NCBI GenBank assembly: GCA_039519185.1
Contig: CM076849.1
Location: 64,834,834-64,898,833, forward strand
Source of the DNA: Astragalus membranaceus
Taxonomy: Eukaryota; Streptophyta; Magnoliopsida; Fabales; Fabaceae
Direction of reading: 5' to 3'
DNA: 64,000 nucleotides
Below are positions 21,101-35,481 of the stretch, in pieces; the first letter of the stretch is position 1; every line of letters starts with the position of its first letter. Made by a program: the position numbers and the translations under genes. Under the pieces are notes generated by a model. The model was given only the letters and a program-made list of their open reading frames with translations. It did no database searches and was not told the origin of the DNA.

Positions 21101-24100
21101 ACGAACGTGCTACTCAATCTTTTTATCATGACAGGACTTTTGATGTTTTAGTTTAATGTGCTTGTAGTTCATTGGAACCCCTCATTGGATGGCTCCAGAA
21201 GTTATTCAGGAAAGTCGCTATGATGGAAAGGTATTGAGCTTTCCAGAATTTGTGAACCTGGTTTTCTTAGTTGTGTTGTGCACCCTCTTCTTTTGCCACA
21301 GTACTACATCTCTGTGCTTTAATTCCATTTTTCTTTCTTTGTTCTTGATTTTTGGATTAGTAGTAAAAGTGTATCATATTGTACAACATTTATATGTGTG
21401 TATGTCGTAGTTTGTGTTTCAATATATTTCTTCCCTGCTATTTCACCGATCTCCCTAAACATTAAAGCAATGTTATCAAGAACCTTCACTGGTTGCACTG
21501 TGTCTTTCACTATACTACCATAAGAGGAATTACCTGAGTTACCATGGGGTAAAGATTTCAAATTTTGGCTCCACTGATTAGAATAACTGCCATTTGGACA
21601 ATTAATCAAATATTTCCTTGAAAGTCGCAATCCCTCATGATTAGCATTAACTCCCTCCCCAACAGCCTCCCCCTCAATTCGCCTACCATCATTGAGTTTG
21701 TTATTCTCCATAATCAATGCAACCTCCCCCTCAATTCGCCTACAATCATGGAGTTTGTTATTCTCCATAATCAATGCAACGCCGCCGGCCCCACCACCGT
21801 CGAGATCATCACCGAAGTCACCAGCCTCATCTCCGTCCTCACCTTCGATGAAACCAAAATTATCGTTCCACTTCTCCTTAGACTCCCTGGACTCACTATC
21901 AGACAATAGGGCATCAGCCTTCTCTTTCGACCATCCACTACTCCATTGAAGCGGCCCACTCCAATCCTCCACTAATCTAATATTAAAAACGACCTTATTA
22001 ATGGACACCAACACCTGATTCACATTCTCAAAGGTCTGAGTACGTATCATAACACGTGCTACACCCATCTTCCTTCTTTTCTCCGTGTTATCATCTGAGT
22101 AGAGATAAGTTCCCACTGAACCTGTAAGATCAGTGAAAATCTCAGCGGCCATCGACTCAGTCAGGGTATTAGGTCAGTAGGTTACTGGTCAAACAAGTGG
22201 GTCTCTGGTCAAACTTTATAATTCGTGTATATTAATATATACCAAGAGTATGTGTATAATTATTTGTCAGACAAACATACAAAAGCTGTGTGGTAGAGTT
22301 ACTTTTTTGGGACCTCCCGGAGATAGGATTGTTCTCACAAGGAAGCTTTTTCCAACAATTTTCCCAATGGCAGTATGCGTGTCATTGTGGGGTAACAGCG
22401 CGTGACAGCTTGTCTCTTTGCATTTTTTTCTTCACATCCTTTCATTACATCTATGTTTAACTTAATAGACCCAGCTGGCAGACAACCCTAAATCCCTCTT
22501 TTCGATACTCAGTTTGCACAAAGTAGAAGCTCACTTGTATTTGGTTTCTTCCTTTTCATTTCTTGATGTTCTCCAAGCGTCTCTCTTCTTCCATACTTCT
22601 TCATTTTTCCTCCTTTCCAGTGCATCTTCTTTCTCTTTTTTTTTTTGTTTCTTAAATTTTTCCCTTCTTTTGCATTAGGGTCTTCTCCTTTAGTTTGTTC
22701 GTTGAAGCATCCTTGTAGTAATTTTCACTTTACCAACGGTGAGTTATCCGTGATCCAGAGGCCAAATACCGATTCAATCCAGTTTCCAGCCGGTTTAATG
22801 ATGTCACCCCCAATTTGATAACATCTCCGATTTGATTACATCACTTGGCCAGCTAAGTGTTTTGTTTCTAGTCCGACTGGCTAGCGCAGTTTTTGTAACA
22901 CTGTATGAAAATGTTGCTCTAATTTTCAGATGCTTTGATCAGAAATTAATAGGTTTCAGTGAGCAAGTGGATGTAGGAATTGCATTGAAATGGGAATTAC
23001 AATCTTATGCAGTTTTCAAATGTTAGTGGATCAGCTCATCAGAAACAGGAAACAAATAATTTTGACTTATGAGGGAACTGGTGGTAATAGAAATTAATTA
23101 TATGCAAATTATGATAGAAGTTATCACTGGTTGAAAAAGTTATTCTTTGAAATCTAATGGTAAGAGAACATGTAGGATCATATTGAGATTTGAGACAGGA
23201 AAAATCTAAGAGGAACATGACCTTTTCAGCAACCTGCCAGTAAAACCACACTTATTAATTGCAGTTTGACAATGACGGTGACTTGTTGGTAGAACCAACG
23301 CATTAAGATTTAGTTCTTAAACCAAGAACAAAGGGCAGCTTTCACAACGGAGTCATCAAAACTTGCTTTTGAAGTACACAAGTTCCCTATTGATAGGCTA
23401 AGCTAGCTTCTTTGAGAAGCTGTTTTGCAATTGTTGAAATCCCTAGAGGACTTTTTAAAATACATGAAATAAATGCTACAATGGAAAATACAATACTAGG
23501 TATTGACTATCATGCAATTACGAAGGTACATTGATAAAGGCATGTACATGATTACCTAGAAAATTAGTATAGAGTATAGACACAGTAATAACTTCCCACT
23601 AGACATCATGAGTTAGAAAGTCTATAAAGCAAAAAAAAATGACTCGATGATGACTAAAGGACATTTGAATTTTCTCCCATAAGTTAAGCACAAAGAATTC
23701 ATAAAAAAACTAAGAAATTAATTTAACTATTATTAACTAATCAGACTCCAACTAATTAGGCCACTAAACTAAAGAAATTGCAGCCTGTAAATGCTTCTTG
23801 AGTAATATGATTTGGGCTTATTTGACATAGAAAGTTGTTGTCGTTGGGCTAAAATCACAATCAAGTTGTAGAAAAGTGACCCATTTTAGTGCTGCCTCTA
23901 ACCCATGTTGATCTTCTTTTCCCTTGGTCTCTATAGTTAGGTCTTGCAAAGCTTGCTTCATCCTAATTCCATGTAGAAGATATATAGGTTGGCTGGTTGC
24001 ATTGCAATCGTATTATTGAAGAAAGTGCAATCGTATTATTGAAGAAATTGGAATCATATTTTCTCTAATCTAGTGAAAAAATTCAGATGGAATGACTGAA

Positions 24101-27100
24101 AGAATGAGCACTCATGAAGTATTGGAAAAACTATGGTCAGATCTTGTTGACACTGCTTTGTACAACAACAATCAAGCCTTTCCCTCTTGGTGGGGAGTTA
24201 GCACTGCTTTGTGATGTAAAAAGAATATAAGATGGTGACAGTATACGTATGTGAATCGTGGCTATTCTCTTGCAGCATATATAAAGTTAGTGGAGCGAAC
24301 TAAGATCAAGAACCTTCACATGGGAACTCTTCTATAGCCATTGACTTTGTAATTTATTTGCTACATGTTCATAAAAACTAACTTCTAAAATGGAAATTAA
24401 GGTCAGTTATGATGTTAATTTCTTAGCTAGGTTTCTTTATATCAGGAGACATGGAAAAGAGTCAGTAATATTTTTGATTCAATATTATTTTTATGTATAA
24501 TGTATCACTATCATTAATCAACATCAAGATAAAATCGTAGTTCTAGAATATTACATTGTTAGATTATTGGTCCCAACTGTATATGATATGGTTTGATACA
24601 TTTAACATTGATTTTTAGGTGGATGTTTGGGCTCTTGGTGTGTCTGCAATTGAAATGGCCGAGGTATATCCATTACTTATGTTTTCTAATTCCATGACTT
24701 CCAAATAAACTGTCAGTTTATCTAACGCAGGTCTCTAATTTTCCTTTCAAACATTTTTTGTTCCCAAACATCTCTGAGATATTTGCAATTGAATAATGCT
24801 TTTCGATTGTTTACCCCACTTCTTTTGGCCATTCTTCCATGAAGGAGCATTTATGCAATTTCTTTTTTTGGAGAGACATTCTATCACTATGTGGCTGGTT
24901 TGTCATCCATATAGTGTTATTTACTGTATCATCTCATGCAATAAAATGGAAGCTTCATGATAGGTTTCTTTTTATATTCTGATGCTGCATTAAAAAATAC
25001 ACTGTCTCGTGCTTACATATGCATAAATTCTGTTACCATACTTTTCAGGGTGTTCCTCCAAGATCAGATGTGCATCCGATGAGGGTTAGTAACATGGAAC
25101 TGAATTGATATTTAGTATTATTTGTAACTGATAACACAATCTCTTCTCCTCCCTCTTTCTCATAAGTAATATTTAACTGGTTATCTATGTTGATATTCAT
25201 ATAATGTTCTGATGACTTATTATTTCTTCCACTGTCACATGTAAGTCACTTTGTTAGTTGGAAAGAGTTTTGATTTCTGTTGAGGTGAATTAGGAAGGAG
25301 ACGCAGAATAGTAACTCGAAGTAGAACTAAATGACAACCAACAAGCAAGGAGTTGGAGGGAATATAATTTTGAACAATTGTGTTGTGAGGGGGGATAGGA
25401 AAGTAGTATCTTAAAAATCCCCTTAATTTCAGAATAAAATGCAAAATCATGAGAGTCTGTATAACCTATTTAGATAAACTAAACAACTTAATTAAATGCT
25501 TATAGCATAAGGACTTATCATATGAGTGCCTATGTTTAAGCTATTTCCATAATAGAAGATAATTTAAGTTAAATTGTTTTCATATAAGTTGTAAGCTGGT
25601 TTCATAAGTTATCCTAGAGAGCTTGTGGAAATAAGCCAAAAACAATCTATGGACAATGCATAAGCTGTTTTCATAAGCTCTCCCAAACGGCCTCATAAAT
25701 GGATAAGCCCAAATGGATAATGGATAAGCCCAAATAAGCCAATCCAAACAGGCCCTATCTCTCCTTCTCAACCTCTCTTATGTCGATAATTATTCCAGTC
25801 CTCAACTACTAAGTCTTACTTCTTTATTTACAAATTTATAGCTTATTTGGTGGAGTATTAATTTGTCAGGAAAGGTCTAAATTCTGGTTATTTCAAAATT
25901 TAGACCAAGGTTGTTGTATTTGTCAGGTCTGTTGGAGATAGGTATCAATATTTTATCTAAATTTCAGTGCAGAGTGGTTAATTTTTTGTCCATTTGGCCT
26001 TGCTGTGAAAATCTGGTGTCTCAAAGGTTGCTTCTGCAAAAAGTGAGTTCGTAAACAAGACTACTTTTCTATATTCAATTCTTGGGTTCCTAACAGAATC
26101 AATGTGAAAGGAATAATAGTCTTGGTAGTTTTTGTTGTCAGTAGAAGGTCCATATAGCTTCTGCCTTTCCCTATGGGAATTTTTGTTTCCTGCTCAGGAA
26201 ACCTTAAACTTGCCAGAAATACCTTTTAAAAATATTTCTTTTTTACTTCACAGTAGGTCCGCCAAACAGGCTCAGAATACAACGGATTGCATTTGTGCCA
26301 CGTGTATGATTCTTCGGAAGTGGGGGTAGTATCTTTCGGAGCATGTTTCAAATGATTGGACCTTGGGGATCTAATTTGAGGGCTACATGTTTGTCATAAC
26401 TCGTTGAGCCATTTTTTGAAAACGACTTTCTGACCCAAGGCCACCTTTATGGAGCAGAGTGCAGTGGGAGCTACTGTTCGAACTTCAAACCCAGTGTGTT
26501 AGGTTTTCCGGGGAATGCAGAAAAGCTTTTTAATATATCTATCATTGTTCTCTTCATTCTTAATTTAAAGAGAGTTGGTTCTCTTTCTTCCCTTTATCGA
26601 AAAAACTTTGAAGGTCACAACCAGGGCATACTAAATTTTACAAGCTACCGAGAGCTAACCAAACCAATATCAAATCAGATAGAATCTTGTATGCTTTAAG
26701 AAAGTTACTTGTTGTTAGAATATAAGAAAATAGCATATAATATCATGATATTATGTTAGAGTATCATAGTCAGATTGGTTTCTTATCTTAGAGTATCTTA
26801 GATTATCTCTTAGGATAAGTTTTCATATTACGTCATTATTATTTCCTGATTTAGTTATTTAGGGTTGAGTCTATTTATCCCTATAAATAGGGGTTAGTGT
26901 TTAGTCTTTGTAATCAGTCAATCAAGCTATTATCAAATATATTCAAGTCTTTATTATTTCAAGGGCGTGTGGTGGCCAAGGTGCAGCTTGTGGTGGCTAT
27001 TGTGGTCGAATGTATGTGTAAGGATTGTAGGGTTGATTGGGAGCAGCCTGAGGTTGAGCATTAGGTTGATAATGTTGATTGAATCGGTGATAGCATTGTA

Positions 27101-30100
27101 TAGCAGAGTGGCCAAACTTGCCACACACTTGACATTGAACGCCAGAGCGACCACCACGGCCACGGCCACGGCCACGACAGCCATAGCCTTCAGTGTTGAG
27201 AGGCTGATTCTCAGAAGTATTATTTTGTTGAGAAGTGGTAATTATATTAGGTTGAGAATTCTCACCAGAGGATTGTTGCTGAGGAGGAACCTGTGTGAGA
27301 AGAACACTTGCTGCATCACTTTTGGTTTGCTTGCGATAGCGTGTAAGGCGCACTTCTTGTGCATGGAGTAGTGACTCAGCCTCTTCAACGGTGACTTCAT
27401 CATCGAATCTGCTCTCAACAATGGAGATGATCTGGTCATATTCTTGTGGAAGGCCATCTAAGATAGCATCAAGGTGATCTTTGGCAGAGACAGGACTTCC
27501 AACTGCAGCGAGGGCGTCAACCAGAGATTTAATCTTCGCAAGGTAGTCTTTGACAGATCCAGTGTCCAATTGCGTGGTTCTTAGATCGTTGCGTAGTTGC
27601 CGTATTTTCGTACGACCTAATTTCTGGAAATATGCGAAGATGTTGTCCCAAAGTTCGAACGAGTGTGTGCATCCAACTACTCGTGCTTGAATCGCCGTTG
27701 AAAGAGTCGTTTGGAGCCAAGAGAGTAACATCTGATCCTGCGCTTCCCAAAATTGGAAGTCAGGATTCTCATTGTTCGAATCGATGTCTTCGCTGGTAAG
27801 AAACCGAGGCGGAATCGTAGGAGAAACGATGAAACGTTGAAGACGGTGCGCCTTGATGACAGGTTCTACCTGTTGGCGCCACAGCACGAAGTTCTCGTCG
27901 TGCAATTTCTCTGTTATCTTGTGTCTGAACTCCTTGGTTTCTGATGTGGAGTTTTGCGTGCACGCGGAAGATCGCGACATTGATTTGGAACCAGTAGGAT
28001 CAGCGCCGTCGTGAGGAGGCGGAGGAGGATCATCGCCGTTGACGGAGGACATGGCGCGCGGAGCGAAAAGAAAAGAAGAGAAATGAGAAGGAGAAGTTTG
28101 TTACGAATTTGTTAGGATCGGTTGTGCTTGTGATACCATGTTAGAGTGATAGAATACGAGAGAAGAGAGTAGAGTATTGCTGAAAAATGAATTGTATTGA
28201 ATGAATTGTTTACAGAGAGAGAGCCCTAATATAGGTGCAGAGAAATGGCCTGCAACAGCAGGTGATTAAACAAACAGAACCTGCAGTAGCAGGTTACACT
28301 AACTAGCATTATTACAAGCTGTTATTAACAAACAAATGTTCATCTATTATACTCTAACACTCCTTAAACATTCTTCAGTCTAGAAACCCATCTTTCAGGT
28401 CAAATCATCGTGCACCGCCACCACCATCAGAACCGCTTATGTCAGACCAGCCTACCACCGAAATCTCGCTCCCATCTCCGCCGTCACGCGCGGAAACAGT
28501 GTCAGCGTCTTTGTTTCACGTTCGTCCGCAGTACCGGCTTGTGGAGGCGCGTTCGGCCACCGTTCTTGTGGTTCTTTTCATTGCCGGCGTTGCCTCTCTC
28601 TCCTGGTCCCGGATCTATGGTTATTTATTGAGTTTGGTCCCTGGTTATACGTGGTACAGTACAAACTGCCCTTTCTCTCTCTTGGTTTAGGCATTTTTCT
28701 GGTAGATATTGCTTGTTTAGGTACTGTTGAACAATGTTTATACTGTTCTTGGTCTGTCTCTAATTTGTTTCAGTGCTCTTGGTCTATTTCGGGTTTGTTT
28801 CAGTGTTCTTGGTCTGTTTCTGGTCTGATTTAGTCAAGATATATCAATTCTTGGCCCTCTGTTTCTACATTTATGTCACATCAACTGCTCAATCATTGTG
28901 TATCGCTTTCGGATTTGGTTTCACGCATCTTTTTGTTTCAGGTTGTTCATTGGTTCCAGTTTTTTGTTTGTCATCTGTCCAAGTCACTCTTATCTAATGT
29001 GCTTTCTGCCTTGTCAGTCTCTAATGGCAAGCTCTCTAGTTAACAATTCGAGCACACTATAGATAGTCTTTGGTAGTCCCGCTGTCCAACCACAGTCAAG
29101 GTTGAGTCGTCGGTCCCAATCACAGATGAAATAGTCCGTTGGTAGTCCTGTTGTCCAACCACCGTCAAGGTTGAATCGTCTGCCCCAATCACAGATGAAA
29201 TAGTCCATTGGTAGTCCCGTTGTCCAACCACGTCAAGGTTGAGTCATCGGCCCCAATGATAGATGAAATAGTCCATTGGTAGTCCCGCGGTCCAAGTTCA
29301 GTCATCGGCACCAGTCACATATGAAATGTTTCAGTTTGGTTTGGAGTTGTTACACCTTCAGTTAGAACTTCAGCTGCTGTAAGCGCTGGTCCAATATTGT
29401 TTTTGGTTTGGATCTAAGTTGTGACATTCTCCTATTTGAGTTTCAGCAGTGAGTGCTGTCTCAATATTATTTAAGTTGGTTTCGAAGATGTGACACTTCC
29501 TGTGTAAGTTTCAGTTGCCAATGTGAGCACTTGCTTAATATCTTCTTTGTTTTGAAGTTGTGGCATCTTCAAGTTTGGACTTCAGCTGCCAGAGTGAACA
29601 CCGGTCCAGTTTGGTTTAGTTTGATGTGGTGACACCTTCCGATTATGCTCTCAGCTGTCATGTACTGCTGGCCCAATACTATTGCAGTTTGGTTTTTCTT
29701 CTTCAAGGGCATATTTTGTAACAAGCTAAAAGCTTAATAAGCTTTAGCTTGAGGGGGAGTGTTAGAATATAAGAAAATAGCATATAATATCATGATATTA
29801 TGTTAGAGTATCATAGTCAGATTGGTTTCTTATCTTAGAGTATCTTAGATTATCTCTTAGGATAAGTTTTCATATTACGTCATTATTATTATTATTATGA
29901 TTTGTTTCATGATTTAGTTATTTAGGGTTGAGTCTATTTATCCCTATAAATAGGGGTTAGTGTTTAGTCTTTGTAATTAGTCAATCAAGCTTTTATCAAA
30001 TATATTCAAGTCTTTATTATTTCAACACTTGTATTAGTCCTTTTAAAAAGATATCAATTTCTGTTTCTTTCCCTTTCTTGCTATTATGATATTTGATGAA

Positions 30101-33100
30101 CAGTTGATTATACACTTGTCTAAAAGAACTGCAAAAATTTTGGTTGTCTTGAGAATCCAAAATGCTTAGTAATGGATTATTGTAAAAGAAAAGATGTACT
30201 AGTAACGTTTGTTCGAAAGGATTCGATAAGATCTCAAATATTGAAACTTTTATTAATAATTGTTTGTTTGGCATTATCAAGGGCTGGTTTTGTTTTCATA
30301 TTGAGGGGGAGTGGAGTTATGATCAAATTGTGTGTTTGTAGGTTTTATTCATGATATCCATCGAACCAGCTCCAATGCTTGAGGATAAAGAAAAATGGTT
30401 TGTACTATAATATCCATGCTCTTTGAGCTGATTGTTTGTGAATTAGTGAGCTTCAAACAATTAGTTGATAATCTAGGATGCTATTTGGTTATATGATATA
30501 TTTTTGTGCTTGTTTTCTCTTTTTTGAAGGCTCTACTGGGCACCACTTGTTTCAATACTTTACTATACACTATCTCAGATGTTTCATTTTCATAAAAAAA
30601 CACTGTATTAAGATATCGTTAAATTTAATCCACCTGTATAGTAGAATTGAGAGATTGATTTACAGAAATCTTCTCTCAAGTGACGTATCTATTTACCAAC
30701 CTAAGTTAGATAAGTTTAAACAAAAGCTCATACATATGCTCCTTCCTTTTCCCGGAATCTAACCCACATTTAAATGGTAATACTAATACAGTCATTTTTT
30801 AACTGTTAAGGACTTAGAGTACAAGGTTGGTGCTTTTTTGTTTAAAGGAGTCCTTATGATCCCAAATTCACTTTATTTTTCTGCTTTAATGAAAATTCTT
30901 CTTTATTCAAAAATGAAAAAAAAATACAAGGTTAGTGCTTTCTTTGTCTAATAGTATGAGTGCATCATAAATTACCCTGATCGATATTTGCTGGTCAGCA
31001 GTCATTACTCACTCTTAATATGCTGCTGTTATTTCCTGGCGCCAATATCTTAATGGTGTTTAAGATAGTGTGTCTCAATTTAGTGAATGATCTCTTTTTG
31101 TATGATAATGTTTTATATTTGATTCTTCTTTTGTAGGTCTCTATATTTCCATGATTTTGTTGCAAAGTGTCTGACCAAAGAACCTCGTCTCCGCCCTCCT
31201 GCATCTGAGATGTTGAAGGTATGCTCAATAATATTGTAATGATTGTTAGGAGTCTTGAATTCATTCAGAGCTATGCTTGCATATTAAAAAGTTGAAAAAA
31301 GAAAAATAAAGAAACATAAAGAAGAGATGAATTCAATGTGTATTGGGGGATGTAGAAGCTTCTTGGTACAGAATAGATAGCAAATGGCAAGGTGGGAAGT
31401 CGAGAGGGATTGTAGAAGCTTGTTATATTATTGGTAGTGGATTTTTTTGAAGAAGTAATAATAGATAAAAAGTGTAGAGAAAAGTATGTCCACTAATATA
31501 TCAGTTGGTTTAATATTATGTCAAAAGTCAAAATATTGATTTTCGTTTATACTTATTATATACTTAGATTTAATTATTTAGTTTTAACTGAAGCTTCTTA
31601 AATTCATGTGTGATTTATGTATACATTTAAACTTCTCTCATTGATTAAGAATTAAGACGCGTTAACTAGGATGGAGATTGACTGTTTAAAAAAATTAGGA
31701 TGGACGGCTGCATTTTTTAGAGTCTGTTTGGTTCAATGGAGGGGAGAGGGGAGGGGAGGGATTTTAATGAATGGGAGGAGAAGGGGAAAGGGGAGAGGAG
31801 AGAGAGGAGGGATTTTAGTGGAGGGGAAGTATGGCGATAGATTCCATCCCCTTCACCAATGCTCAGAGAAACGGCTGCATTGGAATAGTCAGTTTATCTC
31901 TTTCACCCATCTTTCTTTTAAACTTTCTGCTTAATAAATTTTGACAAAATTTTAATATTCAGTTTATCTCTATCAATAAGCTTATTTTTTCCATCTTTGG
32001 AAAAATTGAAATTTTAATACAATTTTGCTGTTCAAATTATTTTTAATACAATTTTATTTCTTAGTCTCTATGGGAAATATTACATGTAAATTATTGTCAT
32101 AAAATGTAAATTATCACTTTTTCACTCTCACTTTTTGAAACATTTCTCACTTTTTCACTATTTTCACACCACTCTCTCTCACCCATATTTTTTTCAATCT
32201 TTCTTAATTTTCTTTATCTTTTTTCTCCTCCTTTATTCCTCTAACTCTCATTTCTCTTTACTATTTTGTTTTTTAGTCTCTACAGGAAATATTATATGTT
32301 GTTGGGATAGTATTATCGTCTTAAAACGTAAATTAAGACATTTTTTTTACCTTTTCAAACCTTTTTACCTTTTACCGAACCGTGCATGGGGCTGGTTCTC
32401 AGTTAAACTGGTCGGACCGGCCGATCCTGTCCAAGTTTTAAAACACTGCTTATCAGTGTTGTTAAAATCGCGAGTCAGTGCGAAAGATTGTACGATCCTA
32501 CGAGTTGACTTGGTTACAGGATCATTGGCCTCTAGAATAGCCATTCCAGCTTGTAAAATCGTAGAATCGTCGTTTCGTTTCGATTTTAAAAAGGAGACGT
32601 GTCTAAGTTGGAATTATCGATCCTATTCAGAAAAAACTGGATCAAGGACTTTAAACAACATATTCAGGTTGGATTTCTTTGCTGGCTTCTGCCAAATATA
32701 CATTCTCGCATTCTCTAACAGAAGCTCCCTTTTCTCTGCAAAGTGGTTGCCTTTGTATCTGGAGTCACTCTGCAACCTATCTTTCGCTTATATCTGCCTT
32801 TATAACTCGTTTTAGGTGTCCTTTACAGATCTGGGTTTGCACTTAAAACGAGCCATTACTCAGTTTCCACAATCCAGTACATTTTGTTTGGTCCCTTACA
32901 GATCTGGGTTTGTGGTGATTAATGATGCATTTCGTTTTCCCCACTTCTATTTGTTTATATTTTGTATTAACCAATTCAAAATGAATATTATTAATCACGT
33001 ATAAAAAACAAATTATTTCTAATGAAGAAGATGAAGAACTTGTGTTTATGGGTTTATTTTCTGGGTTTCTGAGGCGTGCTTTTGGTTTTATGAGTGTGAG

Positions 33101-35445
33101 AGAGATGAGGTGATGTAGGGAAGAAGAACCTTTTTTTTCTTTCTAAAAATTAAATAAATATGACTCAACTAATGACAAATTGGCCACATAAGCAACATGA
33201 TGTCTACATGGACATTATAATAGCCACATATGATTTGTTTTTAATAGAGATGGACCGAAAGGTCAACGATGTTACATTTTTAATACTTAAGGGATCAAAC
33301 TAGTAAAAAAAACATAAAGGACCAATTTGTTACAATTAAATAACTTGAGGACCGATAGTGCATTTTTGCCTATAATATATTGTTACGTTTCATTTAATTT
33401 TGTTTTTGTATGTAATTCTGATGTTATGATGGGGCAAGTTTGAAGAGTTTTGGTATGTTTTAAGGTTATGATCTTACGATTCTTTGTTACGCTCCTAGTC
33501 CGAGTTATGATCCAGCAATTTGGTAGGATCTTATGGTCTGTGTTACGATTCTCCGAGTTGCGTGTTTGACAACATTGATTCTTATGCTAGTTGTTGTCCA
33601 TCCAAGTAACATTGTCTGCTTTAATTTAAGAAATCCAAACCCCTTTCTTTTGTAGAGCTCTCTAAGAACCCTATCACTGTCTTTTCCAAATCAATGGAAA
33701 CCAAGAACAAAGATATTTGATTTCCTTGATATCTCTCCACTAGTCTTTATAATAAAAATATAGCTTCTGCAGTGGATCAATCCAGTATAAAACCAAATCG
33801 ATTTTTGTGATATGACTTGAAAATACTAATAAATGTTGTAAATAGTGTATAATTGTAATTATGTGTCCGGCCCATTCATCAGGCCCACTAGGGTTAATTT
33901 CATTGAAGCCTATAAATAGCCTTTAGTGCTTGTATATAGGACAATTGAAATAATACAAAGGTATTTTTCTACAATAAACAAAATGCAAATACTTATATTG
34001 TATAAGTGTTTTAATATTCAACATTTCCCGCAGCATATAATAATACGTTAAGCATAATAATTATAATAATAGATTGAAACATAGAATGGGTATCTGAGAT
34101 TAATAGTGATGGCTTATCATGCATGAACTCTTATTTTGGCCACTGCTTATAATGGGTGACTAAACAAACTCAAAATATATGCCTTTACTAATTTGTTTTA
34201 TGCCGATATAGTTTGCATTTGCATAGATGTTTTCTTCAGTTGTTATCTATTTCCATTGAATTTCTTTTCTGGCTGTCAGCACAAATTCTTTGAAAAGTGG
34301 AAAAGTGGATCTGCTGCAATGTTGCCCAAGCTTGAAAAGGCAAGGCAAATGAGGGCTTCAATGGCTTTGCAGGTGCAAACTCATGCGCCTGCTGCATCAG
34401 AAAATCGGGTATGATTAAATCTTGCTCCTCCCTCCCATCCCTCTTGCTTTGCTTGCTCTTTTTTACACAGACACACCAATATACACAAACGCATGCATAT
34501 CTACTCAGATTTGTTCTTCACATTTACCTTCTAGATTAGAAAACTTCAAAAACAGAAAATAATTTCCATGTGAACTTTAATTTGAAGGAGACAATGATAA
34601 CTTCCCAACTAAATGACGAATATGGAGATACTGTCCCATCGAGACTTCAAAACATCGGCATTGAAGGGGCTTCCGATCTCTCATCACATGGAACTATGAG
34701 GAAGCTTCACAAGGTAGAAGATGTGGACACAAGTGAAGGTTTGTATTTTCATGCATCTTATTTTTAGCCTGTCTTTACTTCTTCTCAAGGTTGACTATTT
34801 GCTAATGTTTACCCACTACAAAAATGGCCTTTGAGGAAGTGGGCATGCAAATTCCACTTCATATAGGCTGTTGAACTTGAAAATGTTAAAAGTTATGGGG
34901 TTTAGATTTAGAAGGAGAAGAGAAAGAATGAAGACTCTAAAATATGATTATGATTATATGATTATGATTGATGATTTGGTGATGATCTGATTTTAAAAGC
35001 CACTAACCCTATTTATAGGGATACAGAAAGACTCTTAATCCTAATTGAATAGGAAAATAAATCATAATAGTAATTGCTACGAACCTAATCCTCTGAGAAA
35101 ATTCAAGATACTAAGGTAAGAAAAGATATTCTCATATTCCAACACTTCCCCTCAAGGTAAAGCTTATTATGCTTTAAGCTTGTTACAAATATACATTTTG
35201 TAATAGAAAAATAAGCGAACACTGAGTCAAACTTAGTATCAAAGCCACAGCTAACTTTCATGAACTATAGGCAAACCAAATCGCAATATTACTTGACCCA
35301 AAACAAGAATGAACAAACCAGAACCTTTGCCGGCTAGTCACGAACAAACCAGGAAATAATTGGTACTGTAGTTGAGGTTTACTGGGTTCAATTCTGAGCT
35401 CAATTTACTTAAGTTTCTTTCTTCCATCTGCCTCATGTTGGAAGT

Positions 35446-35481
<36 letters not shown>

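Larger units (their letters stand above)
26713..30027 (+). mobile_element. Chimeric non-autonomous LTR retroelement carrying an antisense copia piece, in SIK1 intron 9
   Basis: The 5' LTR is 26713 to about 26962 and the 3' LTR is 29760-30027. Both begin TGTTAGAATATAAGAAAATA, and the 3' copy ends TTATTTCAACA. A 5-bp duplication CTTGT flanks the whole (26708-26712 and 30028-30032). A polypurine tract GAGGGGGAG precedes the 3' LTR. No pol is present in the element's own orientation. Directly after the truncated 5' LTR comes a minus-strand copia gag with its LTR (26963-28359). The rest is 69-bp tandem repeats (29064-29320) and looser ~85-bp repeats (29330-29700). The target duplication shows the present ends arose by one insertion. 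Confidence 0.82.

Noticed and set aside
28410..28997. A real membrane-protein gene from the ORFs at 28410-28997
   Set aside because: Short overlapping frames in the non-coding part of the chimeric retroelement. No recognised domain. Could be captured sequence, but not supportable.
32135..32815. 226-codon ORF in SIK1 intron 11
   Set aside because: Phe/Leu/Ser-rich translation of pyrimidine-rich intron crossing a MITE border. No known domain.
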